Positions 1 through 6,784 of a stretch of 6,784 bases of DNA are shown here, one piece after another; position 1 is the stretch's first letter, and each line of letters opens with the position of its first letter. The notes under the pieces are model-generated. The model saw nothing but the letters and a program-made list of their open reading frames with translations, searched no databases and had not been told where the DNA came from. Source of the stretch: an uncultured Bacteroides sp. (lineage in GTDB: Bacteria > Bacteroidota > Bacteroidia > Bacteroidales > Bacteroidaceae). The translations under genes and the position numbers were made by a program. Location: positions 1-6,784 of the forward strand of contig CAUDXH010000040.1 in assembly GCA_958453305.1 (NCBI GenBank). The letters are read 5' to 3'.

Positions 1-1874
1 ATATATTCATATAACTTCTTATAGAACGGATGCTTAGTCAGCGTAGAGGCATCTCCCAATATAATAAGTTTCATGCGTGCACGTGTAATTGCTACATTCA
101 TTCGTCGCAAGTCATTTAGAAAACCAATCTGTCCCTCTTCATTTGCACGTACTAAACTGATGAGGATAACGTCTCGTTCCTGTCCCTGAAAACCATCTAC
201 CGTATTGATGGTGATAAGGTGTCGGTAAGGCTTGAAGAAAGCATCTCGTTTTATCAGTTGACGGAGATATTGTACTTGTGCTTTATAAGGAGAAATCAGT
301 CCCACATCAATCCGTTCTTCCAGAAAACGGTCTTTACCTATTTTATTGATATAGTTGGTAAGTTGGGAAATGGAGAGTGCCGCCTCCTCTTTATTGATAC
401 GGCCGAAGCTTTCACCCACAAACTCTTCGTTGCATTCCATTCCTTCCGTATTTATCCATTCTATCGGTGTGTCATAGTCCAATATACTCCGATATTTTAC
501 TTCGGGAGCTGATTTCAGTTCACCCTGATAGAACCATTCTGAAGAGAAACGCATAATTTCGTCATTCATTCTATATTGTACCTTTAACAAGGATACAGTG
601 TCGGGTTTGTTGTCTGCAATCTCCTGCATCAGTGTCCGGTCTAATCCTCCACGAGCTGCTTCCATGCATTTAATGGTAGGAGGAAGCTGGCAATAATCAC
701 CGGCCAGAATGACACGGTCTGCTTTGCGGATGGCAATCCAGCAGGCAGGTTCTAGAGCTTGTGCGGCTTCGTCTATGAATAAGGTACTGAATTTGCGTCC
801 TGTCAATATTCTGTTGGCGGAACTTACCAGTGTGCAGGCTATCACACGTGCTTCGCCGAACAATGCTTCGTTGATGCGAATTTCCAGTTCGGTGGCACGG
901 TCTTTCAGTGAGTTTATTTTCTGTCGGATATTCTCACGTTCCGCTCCTTTGCGCGAACGTCCGTAGAGCTCGCGTATTGCTTTTCGGATACTCCATAATT
1001 GCGGATAATCGGGATGGCTTTCAAAACGGCGTTCATAGGTAAAAGCAAGCATTTTGTCATTGACGCGGGTGGGATTACCAATACGGAGAACGGGAACACC
1101 CCGGTCCACCAGTTTCTCGCTAATCCAGTCTACAGCCATATTGCTTTGTGCGCAAACCATCACTTGATTTTCCCGGTGAAGGGTCTCGTAAATGGCTTCT
1201 ACCAATGTGGTAGTCTTACCGGTTCCGGGCGGACCGTGGACTATAGCAACATCTTTGGCATGCATCACTTTATTTACTGCTTCCTCCTGCGTATTGTTTA
1301 ACCAAGGGAAACGGGTGAAGCCGAAACTGAAAGTTTCCGCCTTTTGGCTGCCATGAAAAATCTCACGTAACTCTGCCAGACGATTCCCTTTTGCCTTGAG
1401 GACTTGTCCCAACGCTTCGAACATCAACCGGTAACTGGTTTCATCAAAATAAAGCTGTACTCCCAATTGTAGCTCGGTTGCCTGTATGCTGAGCAATGCA
1501 TCTGCCGAGGGGAGAACGATTACCATTCGGTCTTCGTCCACGTAGTTGACAGTTGCCGTAAAATTGAAATAATGTAATTGGCCTGATGCATTTTGCGTAA
1601 AAAAGCATACCGGACGGCCGAATTCAAATACATGTTCTATGTCTTTGTCTTCTTGCCTTTCAACTTCTACAACCAATTGATTCAATGAGTTATAATAGCT
1701 TCTGCCTGCCGATATAGGATACCAGCACATACCCCGTTTCACTTTGCGCCCGATGCCCATTGCTTCAGTCTGTTGCCTGAAAGTCTCTTTTTCGTAATCA
1801 TATTCTAATTTTAGTAACAACTCTTTGCGTTGTAGTTTGTTAATTATATTAGAAAGGGGTATATGTTGGTTCAT
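1..1874 (-). CDS. IGHMBP2/Upf1-like superfamily 1 DNA/RNA helicase (3' end cut off by window edge)
   Basis: An ATP-dependent helicase of the SF1B Upf1/IGHMBP2/Dna2-like group, read from ATG at 1874-1872 without a stop for 624 codons to the left edge. Residues 1-185 resemble the stalk and beta-barrel (1B) region of IGHMBP2. The motor core follows: Q-motif-like Q196; Walker A GPPGTGKTT (214-222); motif Ic-like SNMAVD (244-249); Walker B FIDEAAQ (366-372); motif III AGDYCQLPPT (391-400); motif IV QYRM (433-436); motif V TVDGFQGQERD (558-568); motif VI RRMNVAITRAR (590-600). All catalytic motifs are intact, so an active ATPase is expected. A charged, probably helical stretch lies at about 297-335. 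Motif VI is already passed, so few residues are probably missing. It is presumably cytosolic, acting in nucleic acid repair, replication or RNA metabolism; the exact substrate cannot be told. It is transcribed away from the citric acid cycle operon. Family assignment is strong; biological role is unknown. Confidence 0.93.
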   Translation of the reverse strand, partial: MNQHIPLSNIINKLQRKELLLKLEYDYEKETFRQQTEAMGIGRKVKRGMCWYPISAGRSYYNSLNQLVVEVERQEDKDIEHVFEFGRPVCFFTQNASGQLHYFNFTATVNYVDEDRMVIVLPSADALLSIQATELQLGVQLYFDETSYRLMFEALGQVLKAKGNRLAELREIFHGSQKAETFSFGFTRFPWLNNTQEEAVNKVMHAKDVAIVHGPPGTGKTTTLVEAIYETLHRENQVMVCAQSNMAVDWISEKLVDRGVPVLRIGNPTRVNDKMLAFTYERRFESHPDYPQLWSIRKAIRELYGRSRKGAERENIRQKINSLKDRATELEIRINEALFGEARVIACTLVSSANRILTGRKFSTLFIDEAAQALEPACWIAIRKADRVILAGDYCQLPPTIKCMEAARGGLDRTLMQEIADNKPDTVSLLKVQYRMNDEIMRFSSEWFYQGELKSAPEVKYRSILDYDTPIEWINTEGMECNEEFVGESFGRINKEEAALSISQLTNYINKIGKDRFLEERIDVGLISPYKAQVQYLRQLIKRDAFFKPYRHLITINTVDGFQGQERDVILISLVRANEEGQIGFLNDLRRMNVAITRARMKLIILGDASTLTKHPFYKKLYEY

Positions 1875-2045
1875 AATGATGCTTTTTTCTATAAGAATTG
1901 CAAAGATAATAATAATCCTTTAGGTAGGACTTTATGTTTTATTTTGTTAAACGTATTATAGATAACACAAGAATTCAAATATTATTCCTATATTGCCAAA
2001 AATAAAATAGATTTAAAACTGTAATAATTATAAATAGTAAAAGGT
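1875..2045. promoter_or_regulatory. Divergent AT-rich promoter region between helicase and aconitase operon
   Basis: This spacer separates two divergently transcribed genes, so it should contain promoters on both strands. It is about 20% G+C (35 of 171 bases by my count), far below the flanking genes, as is usual for Bacteroidota promoter and leader DNA. On the minus strand there is one clear -7 box (listed separately). On the plus strand I see only imperfect -7-like matches, TTATTTTG at 1939-1946 (five of six fixed positions of TAnnTTTG) and TATATTG at 1989-1995 (one base short), neither with a convincing -33 element, so the operon start site is unresolved. AAAAGG at 2039-2044 is only one base from the aconitase ATG, too close to act as a normal Shine-Dalgarno site. 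I see no riboswitch, leader peptide or terminator. Confidence 0.7.
1901..1908 (-). promoter_or_regulatory. Candidate Bacteroides-type -7 box for the helicase gene
   Basis: Read on the minus strand this is TATCTTTG, a full match to the TAnnTTTG -7 consensus of the Bacteroides primary sigma factor. It ends 26 bases upstream of the helicase ATG, leaving a short leader. The expected TTTG-like -33 element about 20 bases further upstream is not evident (the sequence there reads TAAAG), so the promoter may be weak or the match fortuitous in AT-rich DNA. Confidence 0.45.
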
Positions 2046-4289
2046 ATGGTATATGACTTGGACATGTTAAAGGCCTTTTATGCTTCTTTCGAAAAGAAGA
2101 TAGGTCGGGTAAGAGCCGTGTTGCAGCGTCCGCTGACATTGGCTGAGAAAATTCTGTATACACATCTTTATGATGATGCTCAACTGAAGAATTATGAACG
2201 TGGCGAGGACTATGTGAATTTCCGTCCCGACCGCGTGGCTATGCAAGACGCGACGGCGCAAATGGCATTGTTGCAATTTATCAATGCAGGAAAGGATTCC
2301 GCTGCCGTACCTTCTACTGTGCATTGTGACCATTTGATTCAGGCATATAAAGGAGCGGGCCCGGATATTGCAACGGCTACGGAAACCAACCGTGAGGTAT
2401 ACGATTTCTTACGAGATGTTTCTTCGCGTTTCGGTATCGGGTTTTGGAAACCGGGAGCAGGAATCATTCATCAGGTGGTACTCGAAAACTATGCTTTTCC
2501 CGGGGGAATGATGGTAGGGACGGATTCTCATACCCCCAATGCCGGAGGATTGGGAATGGTGGCAATCGGAGTCGGTGGTGCCGATGCTGTGGATGTAATG
2601 ACCGGTATGGAATGGGAGTTAAAGATGCCGAAACTGATTGGAGTTCATTTGACCGGAAGCTTGAATGGATGGGCTTCGCCAAAGGATGTGATTCTGAAAT
2701 TGGCCGGTATTCTGACCGTGAAAGGTGGAACGAATGCCATTATAGAATATTTTGGAGAAGGGACAGCTTCACTTTCGGCAACCGGTAAGGCTACTATCTG
2801 CAATATGGGTGCAGAGGTGGGGGCTACCACATCCTTGTTCCCCTATGACGACCGGATGGCTGTGTATCTGAAAGCTACCGGAAGAGAGTCTGTAGCAGAG
2901 ATGGCCGGAAAAGTGGCAAATGATTTACGTGCCGATGCTGAGGTTGTTGCCAATCCTTCTGCTTTCTACGACCGTGTGATTGAAATTAATTTGTCCGAGT
3001 TGGAACCTTATATCAATGGGCCGTTTACACCGGATGCCGCAACACCTATTTCAGAGTTTGCCGAAAAGGTATTGGTTAATGGTTATCCGCGTAAGATGGA
3101 AGTCGGGCTGATAGGTTCATGTACCAATTCATCTTATCAGGATTTAAGTCGGGCTGCTTCCATTGCCCGTCAGGTAGCTGAAAAACATTTGGCTGTGGCT
3201 GCTCCTTTGATTGTCAATCCGGGTTCTGAACAGATTCGAGCTACCGCCGAGCGTGACGGGATGATTGATGCTTTCCAAAAGATTGGGGCTACTATTATGG
3301 CGAATGCTTGCGGTCCGTGCATCGGACAGTGGAAACGCCATACCGATGATCCTGTCCGCAAAAACTCGATTGTCACTTCTTTCAACCGTAATTTTGCCAA
3401 ACGTGCCGATGGTAATCCGAATACACATGCATTTGTGGCTTCTCCTGAATTGGTATTGGCTCTGACTATTGCCGGTGATTTATGTTTCAATCCGTTGAAA
3501 GATACGTTGATAAATCAAGAAGGCGAGAAGGTGAAATTGAGCGTTCCAGAGGGAGATGAATTGCCGTCGGCAGGTTTCACTCAAGGTAATCCCGGTTATT
3601 TGGCTCCTGCCGGTGCACAGGTAGAAATTAAGGTGAATCCCGAATCACAGCGTTTGCAGTTATTGGCTCCGTTTCCGGCATGGGATGGAAAGGATTTTAC
3701 GGATATGCCTTTACTGATTAAGGCTCAAGGTAAATGTACCACAGACCATATTTCGATGGCAGGCCCGTGGCTGCGTTTCCGTGGTCATCTGGAAAATATT
3801 TCGGATAATATGCTGATGGGGGCGGTGAATGCTTTCAATGGTGAAACGAACAAGGTGTGGAACCGATTGACAAATACCTATGAGAGTGTATCGGGCGCGG
3901 CTAAGCAGTATAAAGCGCAAGGCATCGGGTCTATGGTAGTTGCGGAGGAAAATTATGGAGAAGGTTCCAGTCGTGAACATGCCGCTATGGAGCCTCGTTT
4001 TCTGAATGTAAAGGTTATTTTGGCAAAGAGTTTTGCCCGCATCCATGAAACGAATCTGAAGAAGCAGGGAATGTTGGCGGTGACTTTTATAGACAAAGCG
4101 GACTATGACAAGATTCAAGAACATGATTTGATTACCGTCAGCGGATTGGCGGACTTTGCTCCCGGAAGAAATCTGACTGTGACTTTACACCATGAAGATG
4201 GCACTCAGGATGGTTTTGAAGTACAGCATACTTATAATGAACAGCAGATAGGTTGGTTCCGTGCCGGCTCTGCTTTAAATGCAAGATAA
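2046..4289 (+). CDS. acnA: Aconitate hydratase, mitochondrial-like [4Fe-4S] aconitase
   Basis: Isomerises citrate to isocitrate through cis-aconitate in the cytoplasm; second step of the oxidative citric acid cycle branch. The protein has 747 residues, the size of mitochondrial aconitase rather than the roughly 900-residue AcnA/IRP form. Its cluster-binding cysteines are C359 (GSCTNSS) and C422 and C425 (NACGPCIGQW). Other active-site matches are D95-H96 (CDHL), D160-S161-H162 (GTDSHTPNAGGLG), E257, R448 and R453 (SFNRNFAKR), R579, and S641-S642-R643 (NYGEGSSREH) in the C-terminal swivel domain, which begins near TTDHIS (565-570). These sit within a few residues of the porcine mitochondrial positions. 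The start is fixed: an in-frame TAA at 2031-2033 excludes anything upstream, though M7 cannot be formally ruled out. It is the first gene of the operon. A mitochondrial-like aconitase has been described in Bacteroides fragilis. The exposed cluster implies sensitivity to oxygen and iron supply. The symbol follows Bacteroides usage; some annotations would give acn. Confidence 0.97.
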   Translation: MVYDLDMLKAFYASFEKKIGRVRAVLQRPLTLAEKILYTHLYDDAQLKNYERGEDYVNFRPDRVAMQDATAQMALLQFINAGKDSAAVPSTVHCDHLIQAYKGAGPDIATATETNREVYDFLRDVSSRFGIGFWKPGAGIIHQVVLENYAFPGGMMVGTDSHTPNAGGLGMVAIGVGGADAVDVMTGMEWELKMPKLIGVHLTGSLNGWASPKDVILKLAGILTVKGGTNAIIEYFGEGTASLSATGKATICNMGAEVGATTSLFPYDDRMAVYLKATGRESVAEMAGKVANDLRADAEVVANPSAFYDRVIEINLSELEPYINGPFTPDAATPISEFAEKVLVNGYPRKMEVGLIGSCTNSSYQDLSRAASIARQVAEKHLAVAAPLIVNPGSEQIRATAERDGMIDAFQKIGATIMANACGPCIGQWKRHTDDPVRKNSIVTSFNRNFAKRADGNPNTHAFVASPELVLALTIAGDLCFNPLKDTLINQEGEKVKLSVPEGDELPSAGFTQGNPGYLAPAGAQVEIKVNPESQRLQLLAPFPAWDGKDFTDMPLLIKAQGKCTTDHISMAGPWLRFRGHLENISDNMLMGAVNAFNGETNKVWNRLTNTYESVSGAAKQYKAQGIGSMVVAEENYGEGSSREHAAMEPRFLNVKVILAKSFARIHETNLKKQGMLAVTFIDKADYDKIQEHDLITVSGLADFAPGRNLTVTLHHEDGTQDGFEVQHTYNEQQIGWFRAGSALNAR

Positions 4290-4292
4290 AAG

Positions 4293-5438
4293 ATGAAAAA
4301 GACAGTACCTTATATTACAGGAGACGGAGTGGGAGTAGAAATCACTCCCTCCATGCAAGCCATAGTGAATGCAGCCGTGAAAAAGGCATACGGCAATGAA
4401 CATGAAATAGAATGGATGGAAGTGCTGGCAGGTGAACGTGCTTTCAACGAAACAGGTTCCTGGTTGCCGGATGAGACGATGGAGGCTTTCAAGAAATATG
4501 GTGTGGGTATAAAAGGTCCGTTGACTACTCCGGTAGGAGGTGGTATCCGTTCCTTGAATGTGGCTTTGCGCCAGACGCTGGATCTGTATGTGTGTCTGCG
4601 CCCCGTACGCTGGTTCCGTGGAGTGGTATCTCCGGTGAAAGAGCCTCAGAAGGTGGATATGCATATTTTCCGCGAAAATACGGAAGATATTTATGCAGGT
4701 ATAGAATGGGAAGCAGGCACGCCGGAAGCTGAGAAGTTTTATCGTTTTCTGCATGATGAAATGGGAGTGGCTAAAGTGCGCTTTCCCGAAAGTTCTTCGT
4801 TTGGCGTGAAACCGGTGTCCAAAGAAGGAACGGAACGTCTGGTACGTGCGGCATGTAAATATGCTTTGGAGCATGGCTTGCCGTCAGTGACGTTGGTGCA
4901 TAAAGGAAATATCATGAAGTTTACTGAAGGCGGCTTCAAGAAATGGGGATATGAACTGGCGGAACGTGAATTCGGAGATGCCATTGCGTCAGGCAAGTTG
5001 GTGATAAAAGACTGCATAGCCGATGCATTCTTGCAGAATACGTTATTGATTCCCGAAGAATATTCGGTGGTGGCTACCTTGAATTTGAACGGAGATTACA
5101 TCTCGGATCAGTTGGCTGCCATGGTAGGCGGCATCGGAATTGCTCCCGGAGCGAACATCAATTACAATACCGGTCATGCCATTTTTGAAGCGACTCACGG
5201 TACGGCTCCCAATATTGCCGGAAAGGATGTGGTGAATCCTTGTTCATTAATCCTCTCGGCTGTCATGATGTTGGAACATTTTGGCTGGAATAAGGCGGCG
5301 GAGCTGATAGTGAATGCCTTGGAATCCAGTTTTGGCGAGGGACGTGCCACACATGACCTTGCCCGTTTTATGCCCGGAGGTGTCTCGCTTGGCACGTCGG
5401 CATTTACAAAAGAAATAATAGAAAGAATAAACTCCTAA
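4293..5438 (+). CDS. icd: Isocitrate dehydrogenase, E. coli Icd-like, coenzyme preference uncertain
   Basis: Oxidative decarboxylation of isocitrate to 2-oxoglutarate, the carbon skeleton for glutamate. The 381-residue protein aligns clearly with E. coli Icd. Substrate-site residues are S87 and N89 (GGGIRSLN, 82-89), R93, R103 and R127; Y134 (EDIYAG) and K204 (LVHKGNIMKFTEG) are the catalytic pair; D244, D268 and D272 (NLNGDYISD) are the metal ligands. The N-terminus begins directly at the first strand (VPYITGDGVG), so it lacks about 25-30 residues present in E. coli, and a loop before VIKD (237-240) is also shorter. In the coenzyme pocket, E. coli K344, Y345, V351, Y391 and R395 correspond to N307, I308, V314, H354 and R358, a mixture of NADP-type and NAD-type features. 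The start lies 3 nt after the aconitase stop, which suggests translational coupling. No other start is plausible because the next Met, M21, falls beyond the conserved GDG. Enzyme identity is firm; NAD versus NADP is not. Confidence 0.95.
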   Translation: MKKTVPYITGDGVGVEITPSMQAIVNAAVKKAYGNEHEIEWMEVLAGERAFNETGSWLPDETMEAFKKYGVGIKGPLTTPVGGGIRSLNVALRQTLDLYVCLRPVRWFRGVVSPVKEPQKVDMHIFRENTEDIYAGIEWEAGTPEAEKFYRFLHDEMGVAKVRFPESSSFGVKPVSKEGTERLVRAACKYALEHGLPSVTLVHKGNIMKFTEGGFKKWGYELAEREFGDAIASGKLVIKDCIADAFLQNTLLIPEEYSVVATLNLNGDYISDQLAAMVGGIGIAPGANINYNTGHAIFEATHGTAPNIAGKDVVNPCSLILSAVMMLEHFGWNKAAELIVNALESSFGEGRATHDLARFMPGGVSLGTSAFTKEIIERINS

Positions 5439-5450
5439 AAATTCACGGAT

Positions 5451-6784
5451 ATGAAGAAAGAATATATCATTTACAAACTCTCCGAGGAAATGAAGAATGC
5501 GACCCGGATTGAGAACGAATTGTTCAAGAAGTTTGATGTAAAGCGCGGATTGCGTAACGAAGATGGCACCGGTGTTTTGGTAGGGTTGACCAAGATAGGC
5601 AATGTAGTAGGGTATGAACGTATTCCCGGCGGAGGATTGAAGCCGATTCCCGGCAAACTTTTCTATCGTGGGTATGATTTGGAAGATTTGGCACATAGCA
5701 TTATTAAAGAGAAGCGTTTTGGATTCGAGGAGGTGGCTTATCTGTTATTGTCCGGTCATTTGCCTGACAAGGAAGAGTTGGCGTCTTTCTGTGAGTTGAT
5801 TAATGACAATACTCCGTTGGAACAGAAGACCAAAATGAATATCATTGAGTTGGAGGGAAATAACATTATGAACATTCTGGCCCGTAGCGTGCTTGAAATG
5901 TACCGTTTTGACCCGCAGGCGGATGATACTTCGCGTGATAACCTGATGCGTCAGAGTATTGACTTGATATCCAAGTTCCCGACCATTATTGCATACGCTT
6001 ATAACATGTTGCGCCATGCCACGTATGGTCGTTCGTTGCATATCCGTCATCCGCGTGAAAAACTGTCTATCGCAGAAAACTTCCTGTATATGTTGAAAAA
6101 GGATTATACGGAACTGGATGCGCGTACGCTTGATTTGCTGTTGGTACTTCAGGCTGAACACGGAGGTGGTAATAACTCTACTTTTACCGTCCGTGTAGTT
6201 TCGTCCAGCCGTACGGATACTTATTCGGCCATAGCCGCAGGTATCGGCTCGTTGAAAGGTCCGCTTCATGGAGGGGCAAATATCCAGGTGGCGGATATGT
6301 TCCATCATTTGCAGGAAAATATCAAGGATTGGACCAATGTGGACGAAATTGATACTTACTTTACCCGTATGTTGAATAAGGAAGCGTATGATAAGTCCGG
6401 TCTGATTTATGGTATCGGCCATGCGGTCTATACGATATCCGATCCTCGGGCCATCTTGTTGAAAGAATTGGCTCGTGATTTGGCAAAAGAAAAAGGTAAG
6501 GAAGAAGAATTTGCCTTCCTGGAATTGTTGGAGGAACGTGCCATTGCTATGTTCGGAAAGATTAAGAATAACGGCAAGACGGTGTCCAGCAATATCGATT
6601 TCTATTCAGGTTTCGTATATGAAATGATTGGTCTGCCACAGGAAATATTTACACCTTTGTTTGCGATGGCTCGTATCGTGGGGTGGTGCGCACACCGCAA
6701 TGAGGAGCTGAATTTTGAAGGAAAACGCATTATTCGTCCGGCATACAAGAATGTGTTGGAAGAACTGGAATATGTGCCTTTGAA
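5451..6784 (+). CDS. gltA: Citrate synthase (3' end cut off by window edge)
   Basis: Condenses acetyl-CoA with oxaloacetate to citrate, the entry step of the branch completed by the two upstream genes. 444 codons are visible, ending at YVPL. The family normally ends shortly after this C-terminal helix, so only a few residues should be missing. Catalytic residues are present: H273 (GPLHGGAN), H324 (GIGHAVYT) and D383 (NIDFYSG). Oxaloacetate-site candidates are H237 (AEHGGGNNSTF), R333 (DPRA) and R408. Residues 1-40 form a charged N-terminal extension before the first recognisable block (GVLVGLTKIGNVVGYE, 41-56). The version HAVYT rather than E. coli HRVYK resembles clostridial-type citrate synthases. 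The start follows the icd stop by 12 nt with no good Shine-Dalgarno site. A 2-methylcitrate synthase activity cannot be excluded from motifs alone, but the operon context with acn and icd strongly favours citrate synthase. The symbol follows function. Confidence 0.94.
   Translation, partial: MKKEYIIYKLSEEMKNATRIENELFKKFDVKRGLRNEDGTGVLVGLTKIGNVVGYERIPGGGLKPIPGKLFYRGYDLEDLAHSIIKEKRFGFEEVAYLLLSGHLPDKEELASFCELINDNTPLEQKTKMNIIELEGNNIMNILARSVLEMYRFDPQADDTSRDNLMRQSIDLISKFPTIIAYAYNMLRHATYGRSLHIRHPREKLSIAENFLYMLKKDYTELDARTLDLLLVLQAEHGGGNNSTFTVRVVSSSRTDTYSAIAAGIGSLKGPLHGGANIQVADMFHHLQENIKDWTNVDEIDTYFTRMLNKEAYDKSGLIYGIGHAVYTISDPRAILLKELARDLAKEKGKEEEFAFLELLEERAIAMFGKIKNNGKTVSSNIDFYSGFVYEMIGLPQEIFTPLFAMARIVGWCAHRNEELNFEGKRIIRPAYKNVLEELEYVPL

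Larger units (their letters stand above)
2046..6784 (+). other. acn-icd-gltA operon (oxidative branch to 2-oxoglutarate)
   Basis: Three co-directional genes with gaps of 3 and 12 nt, too short to hold promoters or terminators, so a single polycistronic transcript is expected. The products catalyse three consecutive reactions from oxaloacetate plus acetyl-CoA to 2-oxoglutarate. Reaction order would be gltA, acn, icd; the gene order places the first enzyme last. Whether further genes follow beyond the right edge cannot be seen. Confidence 0.88.

Noticed and set aside
219..1301. Three plus-strand open frames (219-512, 709-966, 999-1301)
   Set aside because: All are opposite the helicase, whose minus-strand frame is continuous and contains every SF1 motif in order.
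1..1874. Possible frameshift in the helicase
   Set aside because: A first reading of the start coordinate appeared out of frame with the left end. Recounting placed the ATG at 1874-1872, and the frame is continuous for 624 codons with motifs in the correct order.
1905..1916. Short ATA/TAT triplet run as a possible phase-variable repeat
   Set aside because: Only about four units long, in AT-rich DNA; too short to suggest slippage control.
2024..2031. ATAATTAT 8-bp palindrome upstream of acn
   Set aside because: Made only of A and T in a nearly all-AT segment; expected by chance and too short for a specific operator claim.
3711..4124. 137-codon open frame on the minus strand
   Set aside because: Lies inside the aconitase swivel domain coding region on the opposite strand; no independent support.
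4287..4295. Aconitase-isocitrate dehydrogenase fusion
   Set aside because: A clear TAA at 4287-4289 separates the two; both proteins have complete, normal ends.
4275..4874. 199-codon open frame on the minus strand
   Set aside because: Antisense to icd and crossing the acn-icd junction; rich in His, Phe and Ser in a way typical of reverse-complemented coding DNA, with no recognisable domain.
5745..6422. 225-codon open frame on the minus strand
   Set aside because: It lies entirely antisense to the citrate synthase gene, which carries all family catalytic motifs. The translation resembles no family I know and has no promoter-like or spacer region of its own.

Overview
This window looks like chromosomal DNA from Bacteroides or a close relative (Bacteroidota, Bacteroidales). 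The evidence is protein-level resemblance to Bacteroides enzymes, moderate-GC genes separated by a very AT-rich spacer (35 G/C of 171 bases by my count), start codons without well-placed Shine-Dalgarno sequences, and a TAnnTTTG-type -7 box in front of one gene. I cannot name the species from sequence alone.

Layout. Positions 1-1874 (minus strand) hold nearly all of an IGHMBP2/Upf1-type superfamily 1 helicase; its last few codons lie beyond the left edge. Positions 1875-2045 are the only substantial non-coding stretch: a divergent intergenic region that must carry the promoters of both the helicase and the genes to its right. From 2046 to the right edge runs a tightly packed plus-strand operon: a mitochondrial-type aconitase (2046-4289), an isocitrate dehydrogenase (4293-5438, 3-nt gap) and a citrate synthase (5451 to the edge, 12-nt gap, lacking only its last few codons).

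How the genes work together. Citrate synthase condenses oxaloacetate and acetyl-CoA to citrate, aconitase isomerises citrate to isocitrate, and isocitrate dehydrogenase decarboxylates isocitrate to 2-oxoglutarate. The three genes are therefore the complete oxidative branch of the citric acid cycle leading to 2-oxoglutarate and glutamate. In an anaerobe this branch is expected to be biosynthetic, part of a split rather than a full cycle. Gene order (acn-icd-gltA) does not follow reaction order. The helicase has no obvious metabolic link to the operon.

Novelty. I found no undescribed system: no mobile element, CRISPR array, RNA gene, broken gene or foreign-looking segment. The point most worth checking is the unusual set of coenzyme-determining residues in the isocitrate dehydrogenase. 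Smaller observations are the shared reading frame of all three operon genes, the short N-terminus of the isocitrate dehydrogenase, and motif variants in the citrate synthase and helicase.
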